Shown: positions 26,013 through 33,865 of the stretch, in pieces
Layout of the letters: every line of letters begins with the position of its first letter
Numbering within the stretch: position 1 is the stretch's first letter
Source of the DNA: Accumulibacter sp.
Lineage (GTDB): Bacteria > Pseudomonadota > Gammaproteobacteria > Burkholderiales > Rhodocyclaceae
Length of the DNA stretch: 64,000 nucleotides
NCBI RefSeq assembly: GCF_036625195.1
Contig: NZ_JAZKUG010000001.1
Coordinates: 2,852,001 to 2,916,000, forward strand
Direction: 5' to 3'
Program-made: the position numbers and the translations under genes
The notes under the pieces: model-generated
What the model was told of the DNA's origin: nothing
The model's input: the letters and a program-made list of their open reading frames with translations, nothing else
The model's database searches: none

Positions 26013-26603
26013 TCACTTGCCGGCGAGCAGCAGCTTCAGGTCGGCAGCGACATTGTCGGGTGCCTCGCCGTGGCGGACGAGCAGCCGCAGGCGCCCCTGC
26101 GGATCGAAAGCATAACTGCCGGTCGAGTGATCGATGCTGTAGCTGTCGGGGGTGCTGCCCGGTTGCCGGCCATAGAAGACCTTGAACTCCCTCGCCGCCG
26201 CTGCGGTCGCCGCGTCGTCGCCGCGCAGGCCGATGAACCCCGGGTTGAATGCGGTCACGTATTCGGCGAGCAATTGTTGCGTGTCACGCGCCGGGTCGAG
26301 GGTGACGAAGAGAACCTGCACGCGTCCGGCGTCGCTGCCGAGGCGGGCGACGGTCTCGCGCATCGACAGCAGCGTCGTCGGGCAGACATCCGGACACTGC
26401 GTGTAACCGAAGAACACGATCACCGCCTTGCCCTTGAAATCGGCCAGCCGGCGCGGCTGGCCCAGGTGATCGGTGAGCGCCAGTTCCTTGCCCCAGTCGA
26501 CACCCGTGATGTCGGTCGATTTGAAGGCCGGCGGTCCGGAACAGGCGACGAGCAGCAAGTTGAGGAGCAGGACCAGGCTGGCGAGGGAGGGAGTTGTCTT
26601 CAT
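26013..26603 (-). CDS. SCO1/SenC-type copper protein
   Basis: A 196-residue lipoprotein: the signal peptide ends with the lipobox LLVACSG, acylating Cys21. The thioredoxin-like domain has FFGYTQCPDVCPTTL with the Cu-binding CxxxC, and the third ligand His lies in SIDHSTGSYAFDPQG. SCO proteins load CuA of cytochrome c oxidase. First gene of a minus-strand operon with DUF1318 and PCu(A)C. The ATG at 26603 starts the lipoprotein signal; the upstream in-frame extension is Pro/Arg-rich and not signal-like. Confidence 0.93.
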   Translation of the reverse strand: MKTTPSLASLVLLLNLLLVACSGPPAFKSTDITGVDWGKELALTDHLGQPRRLADFKGKAVIVFFGYTQCPDVCPTTLLSMRETVARLGSDAGRVQVLFVTLDPARDTQQLLAEYVTAFNPGFIGLRGDDAATAAAAREFKVFYGRQPGSTPDSYSIDHSTGSYAFDPQGRLRLLVRHGEAPDNVAADLKLLLAGK

Positions 26604-26782
26604 CGTCGTCGAGTTTCGGTGGCACGGGGCCGCTGCAGGAACTGGGGCGGCATCTACGGCCCGACATTGTCGTCCGCGAAGGCATTCTGGGCAAGGTCTG
26701 GCTTGCGGCACGCCGCAGCTTGCCGGCCGACGGTCGATCGGGCGCCTGCCGCAAGCGGATCACCATCGCTATCGGCGTCGCG

Positions 26783-27561
26783 ATGAGCCCGCACGGCTGC
26801 ATCGTTGGGCTGTTTTCCTCATGGCGGCTTCTGTGCGAGGGGCATCGCGTGACGCTGGTCGAGGGCCGCGACGGCCGCGGACTGGCGACGACTTTCGCCA
26901 ACGGCGCGCAGTGGCCGTACAGCTGCGTCGCACCGCTGGCGGAACCGGCGGCCCTCGGCAGCTTTGCCGGATACCTGCTCGACGCGCGTGCGCCGCTCGG
27001 CTTTCGGCCGTCGCTGTCGCCCTGTTTCTGATCCTGGTGCGGCCGCTTCGCCGCCCATTGCACGACTGCGCGCGCGGCGGACGAGGTGCCATTTGCTGGC
27101 GCTGGGCTTCCTGTCTCGTCGTTGGCTGCACGCGCTGCTCGATGAGCATCCCGATCCGGCGCTGCATTATCGGCGGAACGGCAAACTCGTCCGCTAGCGT
27201 GATGCCGACTCGTTTCGCGCCGCGCTGCGGCGGCTCAGGTTCCAGGCGCAGTTCGGCATGGGGCTGCGTGTGCCGCTGCTCGACCTCAAGGGCTACTCTC
27301 TGACCGTCGACTGCGCGCTCGGTGTGGTGCCTTCGCTGTCGGTCACCGACAGTCGGCACAGGACCGTCTTCGCCCGTCTCGGCGACCCCCTCCGGCCGGC
27401 CGCTGATCGACCGCGTTGGCCATGCCAACCTGTACGTGAACATCGGCTACGGCACCCTCGGCCTGACCTTGGCCGCGGGCAGTGCCGAACTGCTGGCCGA
27501 CTTCCTGGCCGGGCGGCCATGCTGCATCGATGCCATTCCGTTGCTGCTCGCCAACGCCTGA
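26783..27561 (+). pseudogene. dadA: Decayed D-amino acid dehydrogenase (dadA-like)
   Basis: Pieces of a DadA-type flavoprotein are recognisable in changing frames. They are GCIVGLFSSWRL with VTLVEGRDG and FANGAQWPYS (26783-27000), LLDEHPDPALHYRRNGKLVR ending at a stop (27100-27197), PLLDLKGYSLTVD with VSV/LSVTDS (about 27275-27400), and HANLYVNIGYGTLGLTLAAG (27419-27560). The order matches dadA from FAD-binding start to C-terminus, but large parts are missing and at least two frameshifts and a stop interrupt it. The FAD Gly motif is also altered. It cannot make an active enzyme. No alternative gene explains the stretch. Confidence 0.8.
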
Positions 27562-27973
27562 CCTGAACGGAAGATCGCGCCGGCGACTCCTGCAGCCTCC
27601 GCCACCTTGGACGTGGCGACGGAAGGCGGAACCAGGGTCGTGTGCATGGGGTTGACGGTCAGTGTGGTCCCGCCAGGAGATGGGCGCAAGCTCGAGTCGC
27701 CGGCCGGCGCCTGTCGCGGATTTGCACCAGGGGTGGCGAAAGACCGCCGTCAGCGGCCCATCCCGGTTGACATCAGGCCGGTTGGAGATGAAACAATATT
27801 CCACCGCTATAGTGATTTAGGCGATGTAGTTAAATCTGTTTGTGGCTACTTCTGCCGGCGAGCTCGCGCCCGCCCGCGTGGTCGTCCATTCACGCAAGCT
27901 TGTCAGGCGGCAGCTGACAGTGCGTGTTGCGCGCTGTCGCTGCAAGGTCCACTTGCCTCGATGGGAGCAGAGC
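27562..27973. other. Intergenic stretch without recognised gene
   Basis: Short open frames on both strands here give low-complexity, Arg-rich translations with no family resemblance. Around 27790-27845 there is a local A/T-rich patch (TATAGTG, TAGTTAAAT) that could hold a promoter for the small ORF at 27974, but no paired hexamers are convincing. Confidence 0.4.
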
Positions 27974-28222
27974 ATGGATATGCCAGATGACCCGGCCAAA
28001 CAGTTTCTTCCCGGCCCTGCAGGCAGCGTGGTGGATGCCGATTCCCCGGAAATCGAGTTCCTGCAGACCCAGCTGGCGGTGATCGAGGACTATCTGCAGC
28101 ACTTCCCTGATGACCAGAGAGAGTTCCGCACCCTGGCATGGATCGCAGCACATGCCTGTGCCTACCGCCAGCAGTGGCAGGTACAAGCAGCGAACAGGGG
28201 CGACTGTCAGCTGTCGGCGTGA
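27974..28222 (+). CDS. Small unknown protein (82 residues)
   Basis: An ATG with a GGGAGCAGA site starts an 82-residue, acidic ORF. The middle (PEIEFLQTQLAVIEDYLQ and FRTLAWIAAHACAYRQQW) is predicted helical and amphipathic; there is no signal peptide, Cys pair or known motif. An upstream in-frame start at 27842 would add Arg-rich sequence and lacks a site. Codon use fits the genome. I do not recognise it. Confidence 0.5.
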   Translation: MDMPDDPAKQFLPGPAGSVVDADSPEIEFLQTQLAVIEDYLQHFPDDQREFRTLAWIAAHACAYRQQWQVQAANRGDCQLSA

Positions 28223-28468
28223 GCGTGACTGTGCGGACCGTGCCGGCGATGCCGGGAGGGTGTTCGCTGCCGCTGGCGATGTCTGCCGAATCGGCCACGC
28301 GCTGGGATCGGTCGTTGCCGGCAAGGCTGTTCGGTCCGTTTGCGCCCGTGCGTCCAGGCAGACGGTCGATGCAGGTCAGTCGCAGCGCATCGCGTCGTCG
28401 CTCCTCCGGGTGGGGGGCGATCCGAAATTTAGTATACTGTCACCGAAAAGCACCGAAAAGAAAAAAGG

Positions 28469-30064
28469 TCATCGCCCATCGAAGGCCATCCAGCGGTATT
28501 GGCGGGCTTGGCGGACGCCGCCGACGATTTCCTGGAAGTCTCCAGCGAAAGTCAGGCCGTCGGTACGGCGGCCCGTCCACTCCTGCGCGTAGTTGGGATC
28601 CGCGGAGCGACGGGTGAGGTGCAGGCGCTGCGCGGCTTGCTCCCAGCGTCCGTTTACCGCGTCACCGTACATCTCGCCGGCAACGCTGCCATCGCCGTCG
28701 ATGCGGTGCAGGCGCAGTTCCGTCTGCCAGCCGTTGCCGTCGACGAGCAGGCGGGGTACGGCCCGCCAGTCGTAGGAGGACTGTCCGGTTGCGCCGTCGT
28801 GAATCTCCTGGAAGGACCCCGTCATGCGGCCCGTCAGGCTGCGTGTCGCCGGGTCGAGTTCGAGGACGCCCGTGTACCGCTGCTCGTAGCCGGGGCCGAG
28901 AAAACGGGTGAAGTGGATGGCGCGCGTACCGGGATTCCACTCACCTTCCATTGGCTGGCCATAGAGGGTGCCGTTGAACCGGTTGCCGAATACGCGCTCG
29001 ATCCGCAGCAGACCCAGCCAGCCATTGCCGACAATGATGTTGTTCGCCCCTTCGGCGAGTGCGTTGGGAAACGGAAAGTCGACCCACGGCGGAATCTGGT
29101 TCGCCGCCGGGGGTTGCCGCTGCTGGTAGCGGTGGGAGAAGAAGCTGTAGATCCGGCCGTCGCCGCCGGGAGGGACACTGTACGAGAAGAGCGGCGGCGT
29201 CGCGCCGGTGTCGAAATCCAGCGTGATGTCATCGCGAGCGGGGTGGTTCGGGTCGTATATTCGCAAGCACAGCCGTCGTCCGTTGCGCTCGAGGCCGTAG
29301 ACCAGCACCTGGTGGTTGTTCCCCACTTTCAGCGGATCGTCGGTATTCACCTGCACCAGGCCGATCGGCGATGGGGCGCCGTTGCGAAGGTCGCTCTCGA
29401 TGCCGGGCAGCGCGCTGAAATACGCGGTCCTGGCCCGCTCGCCGGCGCTGCACCCCGGGCTCATCAAACGCAGGTATTCGGTCCATCCCAGGCCATCGAA
29501 ACTGTCGTAAAGGCGAGCGACGAGGTAGTCATACAGTACACCCGAGACCGGTCCCGCCTTGTGCGATGGGATCGCCATGCCGGCGTGGAAATAGTCACGC
29601 ACCGCGTACACCATGCCGCCGCACAGCCCGTTCGCGGCGTCGCCGATCGCCATGTCGACGTTGCCGACGCGTACGCTGACGTGCGCCGTGTTGGCGGGGA
29701 ACTGGTTGGCAAAGCGGAACCCGTGCGTGCTCGGCAGGAAACCGGGCACGTCGACGCGCTCCTGGGTCGTCAGGCGCAGTTCGGATCCACCCATGTACTC
29801 GAGCATGTCGCTCGCGCGATGGAGCTCGCCGACGATTCCCGGTGGGCCGGCAGGCACGAGAACGCGGCTCGGCGGAATCAGCGACAGCGGCTGCCGATCA
29901 CGAATCTCGAGCTGAAAGCGGGAGGCGCTGTAGCCGATGCCGGCCTGAGCGCCAGCGAGGAGCGTTCCTTCATAGGCCGGGGCGATCCCGAACGCGCGCG
30001 TCCGATCATCGGGACTGAAGATCCGCCAGTAGATCGGGCTCGAACTACGATTGATCAGGGGCAT
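28469..30064 (-). CDS. Unknown protein with papain-like Cys/His/Asp pattern and C-terminal beta repeats
   Basis: A 531-residue protein in three parts. The first ~90 residues are beta-rich. The next (about 90-310) has GFRFANQFP, then NGLCGGMVYAVRDYFHAG near 145, NNHQVLVYG near 248 and IYDPNHPARDD near 268. The order Cys, His, Asp/Asn resembles papain-fold cysteine peptidases. The last ~180 residues hold two related beta units, each with YG-x(2-4)-GxW and ending in SFQEI or DFQEI. No signal peptide is seen. A hydrolase or ligand-binding role is inferred; the family is unnamed to me. Upstream 30065-30328 shows no gene. Confidence 0.6.
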   Translation of the reverse strand: MPLINRSSSPIYWRIFSPDDRTRAFGIAPAYEGTLLAGAQAGIGYSASRFQLEIRDRQPLSLIPPSRVLVPAGPPGIVGELHRASDMLEYMGGSELRLTTQERVDVPGFLPSTHGFRFANQFPANTAHVSVRVGNVDMAIGDAANGLCGGMVYAVRDYFHAGMAIPSHKAGPVSGVLYDYLVARLYDSFDGLGWTEYLRLMSPGCSAGERARTAYFSALPGIESDLRNGAPSPIGLVQVNTDDPLKVGNNHQVLVYGLERNGRRLCLRIYDPNHPARDDITLDFDTGATPPLFSYSVPPGGDGRIYSFFSHRYQQRQPPAANQIPPWVDFPFPNALAEGANNIIVGNGWLGLLRIERVFGNRFNGTLYGQPMEGEWNPGTRAIHFTRFLGPGYEQRYTGVLELDPATRSLTGRMTGSFQEIHDGATGQSSYDWRAVPRLLVDGNGWQTELRLHRIDGDGSVAGEMYGDAVNGRWEQAAQRLHLTRRSADPNYAQEWTGRRTDGLTFAGDFQEIVGGVRQARQYRWMAFDGR

Positions 30065-30328
30065 GTACTGTCTCCTCGAAGGTGGTTGTTACCCGGGCCG
30101 GGAAGGCAAGACCGAAATCCTGCTCACCGCTGGTGATCGCTTGATCGTCGTCGGCGGCGGCAGCCATGCAGCATCGAATCACGACCGCCCGCGGCGAACG
30201 CGGCGATGAGCCAGTGCACGCCAGCGGATGGGCAGCGCAGGTTACGGCGCCTGGCGAGCCGGGGAGCGGCTCCGGCCGGCGTGCAACGGGGGTGTCCGCA
30301 GCATTGGCTGGTCGTCGGGTTTGCGGCG

Positions 30329-30634
30329 TCAGGGAGCATTCGCTTTCATGGTTTCGAGATTGCGCACACATGCGGCCTTGCTTGCGTAAACCAGGTACTC
30401 GCTCTTCTCGTTCCTGCGACAGGCGAATGCGGGGTCGCGCAAGCCGAATGTACCATCCGCGTGATATTCGCATGAGCGAAAGCCTTTCAGGGCTGTCTCG
30501 CTGATCACGCTACATCTGGCCGTGCCCGGCCTCAGCCAGTCGAAACCGAATGAACCGGCTGGCGGTGCTGCGGGGGTCGCGATACAGGGGGTGAGTGCGC
30601 TGCTGGCAAGGAGGAGAACGGAGCGTCTGAGCAT
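30329..30634 (-). CDS. Small exported Cys-containing protein
   Basis: A 101-residue protein with a signal peptide (MLRRSVLLLASSALTP...ATPA, cut near 20-25). The mature part has four Cys (ARCSV, RSCEYH, FACRRN, AACVRN), which could make two disulfides in the periplasm. A GGAG site is present on the minus strand near 30645-30650. The protein has no motif I recognise. The 300 bp between its start and the sRNA terminator at 30935 hold no supported gene. Confidence 0.6.
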   Translation of the reverse strand: MLRRSVLLLASSALTPCIATPAAPPAGSFGFDWLRPGTARCSVISETALKGFRSCEYHADGTFGLRDPAFACRRNEKSEYLVYASKAACVRNLETMKANAP

Positions 30635-30934
30635 GTTGGATGCCTGCTGATTGGCAGGACGGCTGATCGAGCTGTGGCTAACCCGTCTTGTGGGTGCGAT
30701 GAAGAAGCGGTCCGCTGCGATGCCAAGCCGGACGCAGCCGCCGAAGGCAGTCAAGGGCGACGCGCCCATATCGCCATGGGGCCTCGTCGCAAACGATGAA
30801 CTCTCCCCCGACGAAACCGGCGGTCATCTTACGCCCGGCTCGCCATCGGAAGCAACGCTGGCGTGGCGCAAGCCTCGTCGCCGGCAGCAGCGGCGTGTTC
30901 GACTACCCGGGACGGGAGCCGGGGTGGGAGATGC

Positions 30935-30965
30935 AAAAAAAAGCGCGACTCGTGGGAGTCGCGCT
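30935..30965 (-). terminator. Rho-independent terminator of the candidate small RNA
   Basis: A perfect 10-bp stem (AGCGCGACTC / GAGTCGCGCT) with a 4-base loop, followed on the minus strand by T8. On the plus strand the stem is followed by AAATCC, so termination is minus-strand specific. Confidence 0.9.
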
Positions 30966-31038
30966 AAATCCACACCAAAGGAGGACGGTGGAGGAGACAA
31001 GCCGAGTGGGAGGAAGATCCCGCTGCAAGTGTTACGTT
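30935..31038 (-). ncRNA. Candidate small RNA with three anti-Shine-Dalgarno UCCUCC motifs
   Basis: A sigma-70 promoter (TTGACC-N17-CATAAT at 31045-31073) and a strong terminator (30935-30965) define a minus-strand transcript of about 104 bases with no sizeable ORF of its own. Between them, three UCCUCC motifs lie at 30980-30985, 30990-30995 and 31009-31014, in a largely unpaired pyrimidine-rich stretch. Such motifs pair with ribosome-binding sites. The design recalls alphaproteobacterial stress-induced RNAs with CCUCCUCCC loops, but no sequence relationship is claimed. A tiny in-frame ORF overlapping the region reads through the terminator stem and lacks a site, so it is less likely. Confidence 0.65.
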
Positions 31039-31044
31039 GAGTGC

Positions 31045-31073
31045 ATTATGGCTGCTCCGAGAGCAAAGGTCAA
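31045..31073 (-). promoter_or_regulatory. Sigma-70 promoter of the candidate small RNA
   Basis: Minus strand: TTGACC at 31073-31068, a 17-bp spacer, CATAAT at 31050-31045. Five of six bases match at each hexamer and the spacing is optimal. It lies in a locally A/T-rich stretch, unusual in this genome. Confidence 0.75.
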
Positions 31074-31131
31074 CTATTTTTTGTGCGTTGCGGAATCTTT
31101 TTTTTCCGGGTTCGAGGGCGATCGCCGTGAA

Positions 31132-31160
31132 TTGCAAAAGCCTTTTAATATTCATTATAT
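31132..31160 (+). promoter_or_regulatory. Probable promoter of the osmC-like gene
   Basis: TTGCAA (31132-31137), a 17-bp A/T-rich spacer and TTATAT (31155-31160). Transcription would begin near 31167, giving a leader of about 165 bases before the OsmC start. It is divergent from the small-RNA promoter about 60 bp away. Confidence 0.45.
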
Positions 31161-31233
31161 TGACTCTCGTATCGGAGATGCCTTTCACTATGTGCAACGC
31201 TGCTCGTTTGCACGGCCGGCCTTTTTTTCACTG

Positions 31234-31256
31234 ATCATGCTGCGCCGCAGCATGAT
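31234..31256. promoter_or_regulatory. 23-bp perfect palindrome, possible operator
   Basis: ATCATGCTGCG, one central C, CGCAGCATGAT: two perfect 11-bp arms. No T run follows on either strand, so it is not a terminator. It lies between the likely promoter and the OsmC-like start and may be an operator for a dimeric regulator or a leader hairpin. Confidence 0.5.
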
Positions 31257-31332
31257 GCGCCGGTGTGCGTGCAAACACTTGCGGCTAAAATCGGCAACCT
31301 GATCGAAGCGTTCTGCAGCCAAGGAGGAGCAA

Positions 31333-31752
31333 ATGGAATGTACGGTGAAGTGGACCGGCAGCGGGATGTCCTTTCTCGCCGAGACGGGTAGCAATCATGC
31401 GTTGGTGATGGACGGTGCTCCCGAAGCGGGCGGGCGCAATCTGGCTCCGCGGCCGATGGAACTGCTGCTGGCCGGCACCGGCGGCTGTACAGCCTATGAT
31501 GTGGTACTGATCCTGAAGAAGGGTCGCCAAGCCGTCTCTGGGTGCGAAGTCAGCCTGCGGGCGGAGCGGGCCGAGACCGAGCCACGCGTGTTCACGAGCA
31601 TCCATTTCCACTTCCGCGTCAGTGGCAAGCAACTCAAGCCGGATGTCGTCGCGCGGGCGATCGAGCTGTCAAAGGAGAAATACTGCTCGGCGTCGATCAT
31701 GCTTGGCAAGACGGCTGCCATCAGCCACGACTTCGAGATCATCGAAACCTAG
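31333..31752 (+). CDS. OsmC/YhfA-type peroxiredoxin-like protein
   Basis: A 139-residue OsmC-family protein. RPMELLLAGTGGCTAYDVVLIL carries the first active Cys (near residue 56), and the second lies in KYCSASIML near 119; these pairs reduce organic hydroperoxides in the family. A very strong AAGGAGGAGC site precedes the ATG. That site contains the GGAGGA complement of the nearby candidate small RNA. The gene overlaps the end of coq7 tail to tail by 4 bp. Confidence 0.92.
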   Translation: MECTVKWTGSGMSFLAETGSNHALVMDGAPEAGGRNLAPRPMELLLAGTGGCTAYDVVLILKKGRQAVSGCEVSLRAERAETEPRVFTSIHFHFRVSGKQLKPDVVARAIELSKEKYCSASIMLGKTAAISHDFEIIET

Positions 31753-32372
31753 ACGTAGTAGGCGGTCCGCGTCATCGCCTTTGCCGCGAGCCGCATCGCC
31801 GCGATCGCCGGAGGCGGAAGCTCGCGAGCCCCGAGGCGCATTGCCGTTTCGGCATGCGCGATCTCGTCGCTTCGCATCTGGGCGACGATCGCTCGCGACC
31901 GCGTGTCCTGCTCGGGCAGTTCGCTGAGGTGGTGGTCCAGGTGCGCCTCGACCTGGCGCTCGGTTTCGGCGAGGAAGCCAAGACTCCAGTCATCTCCCAG
32001 CTTGCCGGCGACGACGCCGATCGCCAGTGCACCCAGATACCAGAGCGGGTTGAGCAGGCTCGTGCGGCTCCCCAGTTCAGCCAGGCGACGTTCGGTCCAT
32101 GCCAGATGCTCGGTCTCTTCGCGCGCGGCCTCCTCGAGTGCCCGGCGAACGCCGTCCTCGCGCGACGTCAGAGACTGACCCTGATACAGCGCCTGCGCAC
32201 AGATTTCGCCAACGTGGTTCACGCGCATCAGCGCTGCGGCATGGGCTTTCTCGGCTTCCGACATGACGGGCTCCGCCTCGCTGTTGCCCGGGATTTCCCG
32301 TACCGTCGAGGCCGGTGCGCACAGCGTGCGCAACGCCCTGTCGAACTCGATGATGAAGCGATCGCTGATCAT
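31749..32372 (-). CDS. coq7: Demethoxyubiquinone hydroxylase (COQ7)
   Basis: A 207-residue di-iron enzyme that hydroxylates demethoxyubiquinone in the last hydroxylation of ubiquinone synthesis. The ferritin-like iron ligands are visible: RVNHVGEICAQALYQGQ (Glu and His), REETEHLAWTERRL (EExxH), and RSDEIAHAETAMRLG near the end (ExxH). A hydrophobic helix (LWYLGALAIGVVAG) holds it at the membrane. The ATG at 32372 gives the family's length (about 205-215); the longer open frame upstream is Ser/Arg-rich and non-homologous. Confidence 0.94.
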   Translation of the reverse strand: MISDRFIIEFDRALRTLCAPASTVREIPGNSEAEPVMSEAEKAHAAALMRVNHVGEICAQALYQGQSLTSREDGVRRALEEAAREETEHLAWTERRLAELGSRTSLLNPLWYLGALAIGVVAGKLGDDWSLGFLAETERQVEAHLDHHLSELPEQDTRSRAIVAQMRSDEIAHAETAMRLGARELPPPAIAAMRLAAKAMTRTAYYV

Positions 32373-32511
32373 GGTTGCCTCGGAGGTGCCGTTGCCTTCG
32401 AGGGTCGCGCCACCCGCTGCCGACGAGTGCCTCGCCTGCTGGCGGCAGCAGCGGGAAGTGGGCGAGAAGGCGCTGCCTGCAGCCGTGGTGCTGCGTGCTT
32501 CCGGCGGTCGA

Positions 32512-33087
32512 TCATGGCCTGACGCGCAGCGTCGCGTGCCCGCCGCGCCGCAAGGTATCGAGCATCTGTTCGGGTGTCTGCTGCACGACCGTGATCGGAC
32601 AGAAATACTCGGAGAAGAGAGCAGCATGATGCCGGTTGAGTGTGCTGTTGGTGATCCGCACCCAGCGATCGTTCCGTGCCCGGGCCCACGTCTCGTCGCT
32701 GCGGCCGAGCGCGTACAGGCGACGTTCGCCGGTCGCGCACTTCATTCCTTCGTAACTGACGTTGCGCGCCCCCGAGGGGCTGATGATGACCAGCGCGTAG
32801 CGGATGACGCCATCGCTGCCGACGCTGAGCGAGGCGCTGTCGATCAGGAACTGGTTGTTCGTCGTCGCGCTGACGGTGAAGGGCACCAGGTTTTCGCTTC
32901 GCGGAAAGGCCGGCAACTCGACTTCCGCTTCCGGAGCAGGCCTCTGCTCGCCATCGGGGTCGTAGCTTTCCGTCCGTCCCGCCGACGGCCAGGCCAGGAC
33001 GACGGCCAGCAGCCAGCACGCGCGGGTGGCGACGAGGCGCAGCCGGATGGCGGCGCTACGGGCGCGAGCGGTCGTCGGCACCCTCAT
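32512..33087 (-). CDS. CNP1-like family exported protein
   Basis: A 191-residue protein whose ATG overlaps the rppH stop (ATGA). The N-terminus is basic with a hydrophobic stretch (LVATRACWLLAVVLAW) consistent with a signal peptide. The domain shows LVPFTVSATTNNQFLIDSAS, SVGSDGVIRYALVI and the later YEGMKC, DETWARARN and FSEYFCP, all typical of the CNP1-like family (PF08750) of betaproteobacteria. Function is unknown; the two Cys may form a disulfide. Coupled to RNA pyrophosphohydrolase, as often seen in this group (recollection, not checked). Confidence 0.85.
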   Translation of the reverse strand: MRVPTTARARSAAIRLRLVATRACWLLAVVLAWPSAGRTESYDPDGEQRPAPEAEVELPAFPRSENLVPFTVSATTNNQFLIDSASLSVGSDGVIRYALVIISPSGARNVSYEGMKCATGERRLYALGRSDETWARARNDRWVRITNSTLNRHHAALFSEYFCPITVVQQTPEQMLDTLRRGGHATLRVRP

Positions 33088-33629
33088 TCCTTGGCGGGCA
33101 GCCCGGTCGGCGGCGGCGAGCGGAACTGCGCCGCGGCGCGCTGAGCGCGGCGTGCATCGGCATTGAGGAAGCGGGCGAGCTCGTTGAGGGCCTGCTCGTA
33201 GACCCGGCGTTTGAACTCGATCACTGCGTCGAGCGAGACCCAGTAGCTGTTCCAGCGCCAGGCGTCGAACTCGGGGTGGTCGCAGGCACGCAGCGATACG
33301 TCGCAGTCGCGACCGACCAGGCGCAGCAGGAACCAGATCTGTTTCTGTCCGCGGTAACTGCCGCGCCACTCCCTCCTGACCCAGTGGGTGGGTACGTCGT
33401 AGCGCAACCAGTCCTTGGTCCGGCCGAGAACGAGTACGTGCTCCGGCAGCAGGCCGATCTCTTCATGGAGTTCCCGATACATGGCCTGCTCGGGCGTCTC
33501 ACCCCGCTTGATGCCGCCCTGCGGGAACTGCCATGAATGTTCTCGTATCCGCTTGCCCCAGAAGACCTCGTTCCTGGCATTGCAAAGAATGATGCCGACG
33601 TTCGGGCGATAGCCTTCACGGTCAAGCAT
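33084..33629 (-). CDS. rppH: RNA pyrophosphohydrolase
   Basis: A 181-residue Nudix hydrolase that removes pyrophosphate from 5' ends of mRNA, starting RNase E-dependent decay. The Nudix box is GGIKRGETPEQAMYRELHEEIGL (GX5EX7REUXEEXGU, near 37-60). MLDREGYRPNVGIILCN and WQFPQGG before it are characteristic of RppH rather than other Nudix enzymes. Start at 33629 chosen because it is the family's first residue; the track upstream is non-homologous. Divergent from proS across about 235 bp. Confidence 0.94.
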   Translation of the reverse strand: MLDREGYRPNVGIILCNARNEVFWGKRIREHSWQFPQGGIKRGETPEQAMYRELHEEIGLLPEHVLVLGRTKDWLRYDVPTHWVRREWRGSYRGQKQIWFLLRLVGRDCDVSLRACDHPEFDAWRWNSYWVSLDAVIEFKRRVYEQALNELARFLNADARRAQRAAAQFRSPPPTGLPAKE

Positions 33630-33865
33630 GTCCGACACCTGCCAATCAAATCGTTGAGAGCATTCTTCCACAATTCCCGTGGCTTGCAAAGCATCGCGGG
33701 AAGCGAAGGGAGTCTGCGGCCGTGTTCGCCGCGGTCAGCCCGCTGCGGCTTGTGTGCGCTGCGCGCCAAGCGGCCTGGTCGTTGCCCGCGGCGGGCAGCC
33801 AGCGCAACCATTTTGGCCATCCGTCCAGTAGAATCGCGGTTTCATTTCGTCTGCCGCCAATCCCG

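Noticed and set aside
24085..28446. 15-base match (TATACTGTCACCGAA) between 24085-24099 minus and 28432-28446 plus
   Set aside because: A match of this length between any two places in 64 kb on both strands is expected by chance, and the surroundings differ.
28499..30136. 545-codon plus-strand frame
   Set aside because: Opposite the papain-like gene, which shows motifs and internal repeats; the plus translation has none.
30651..31040. 129-codon plus-strand frame
   Set aside because: Arg/Gly/Pro-rich, no site, crosses the terminator hairpin, no family resemblance.
30964..31197. 77-codon minus-strand frame across the small-RNA region
   Set aside because: It would start upstream of the promoter, lacks a ribosome site and reads into the terminator stem; the promoter-terminator pair fits a small RNA better.
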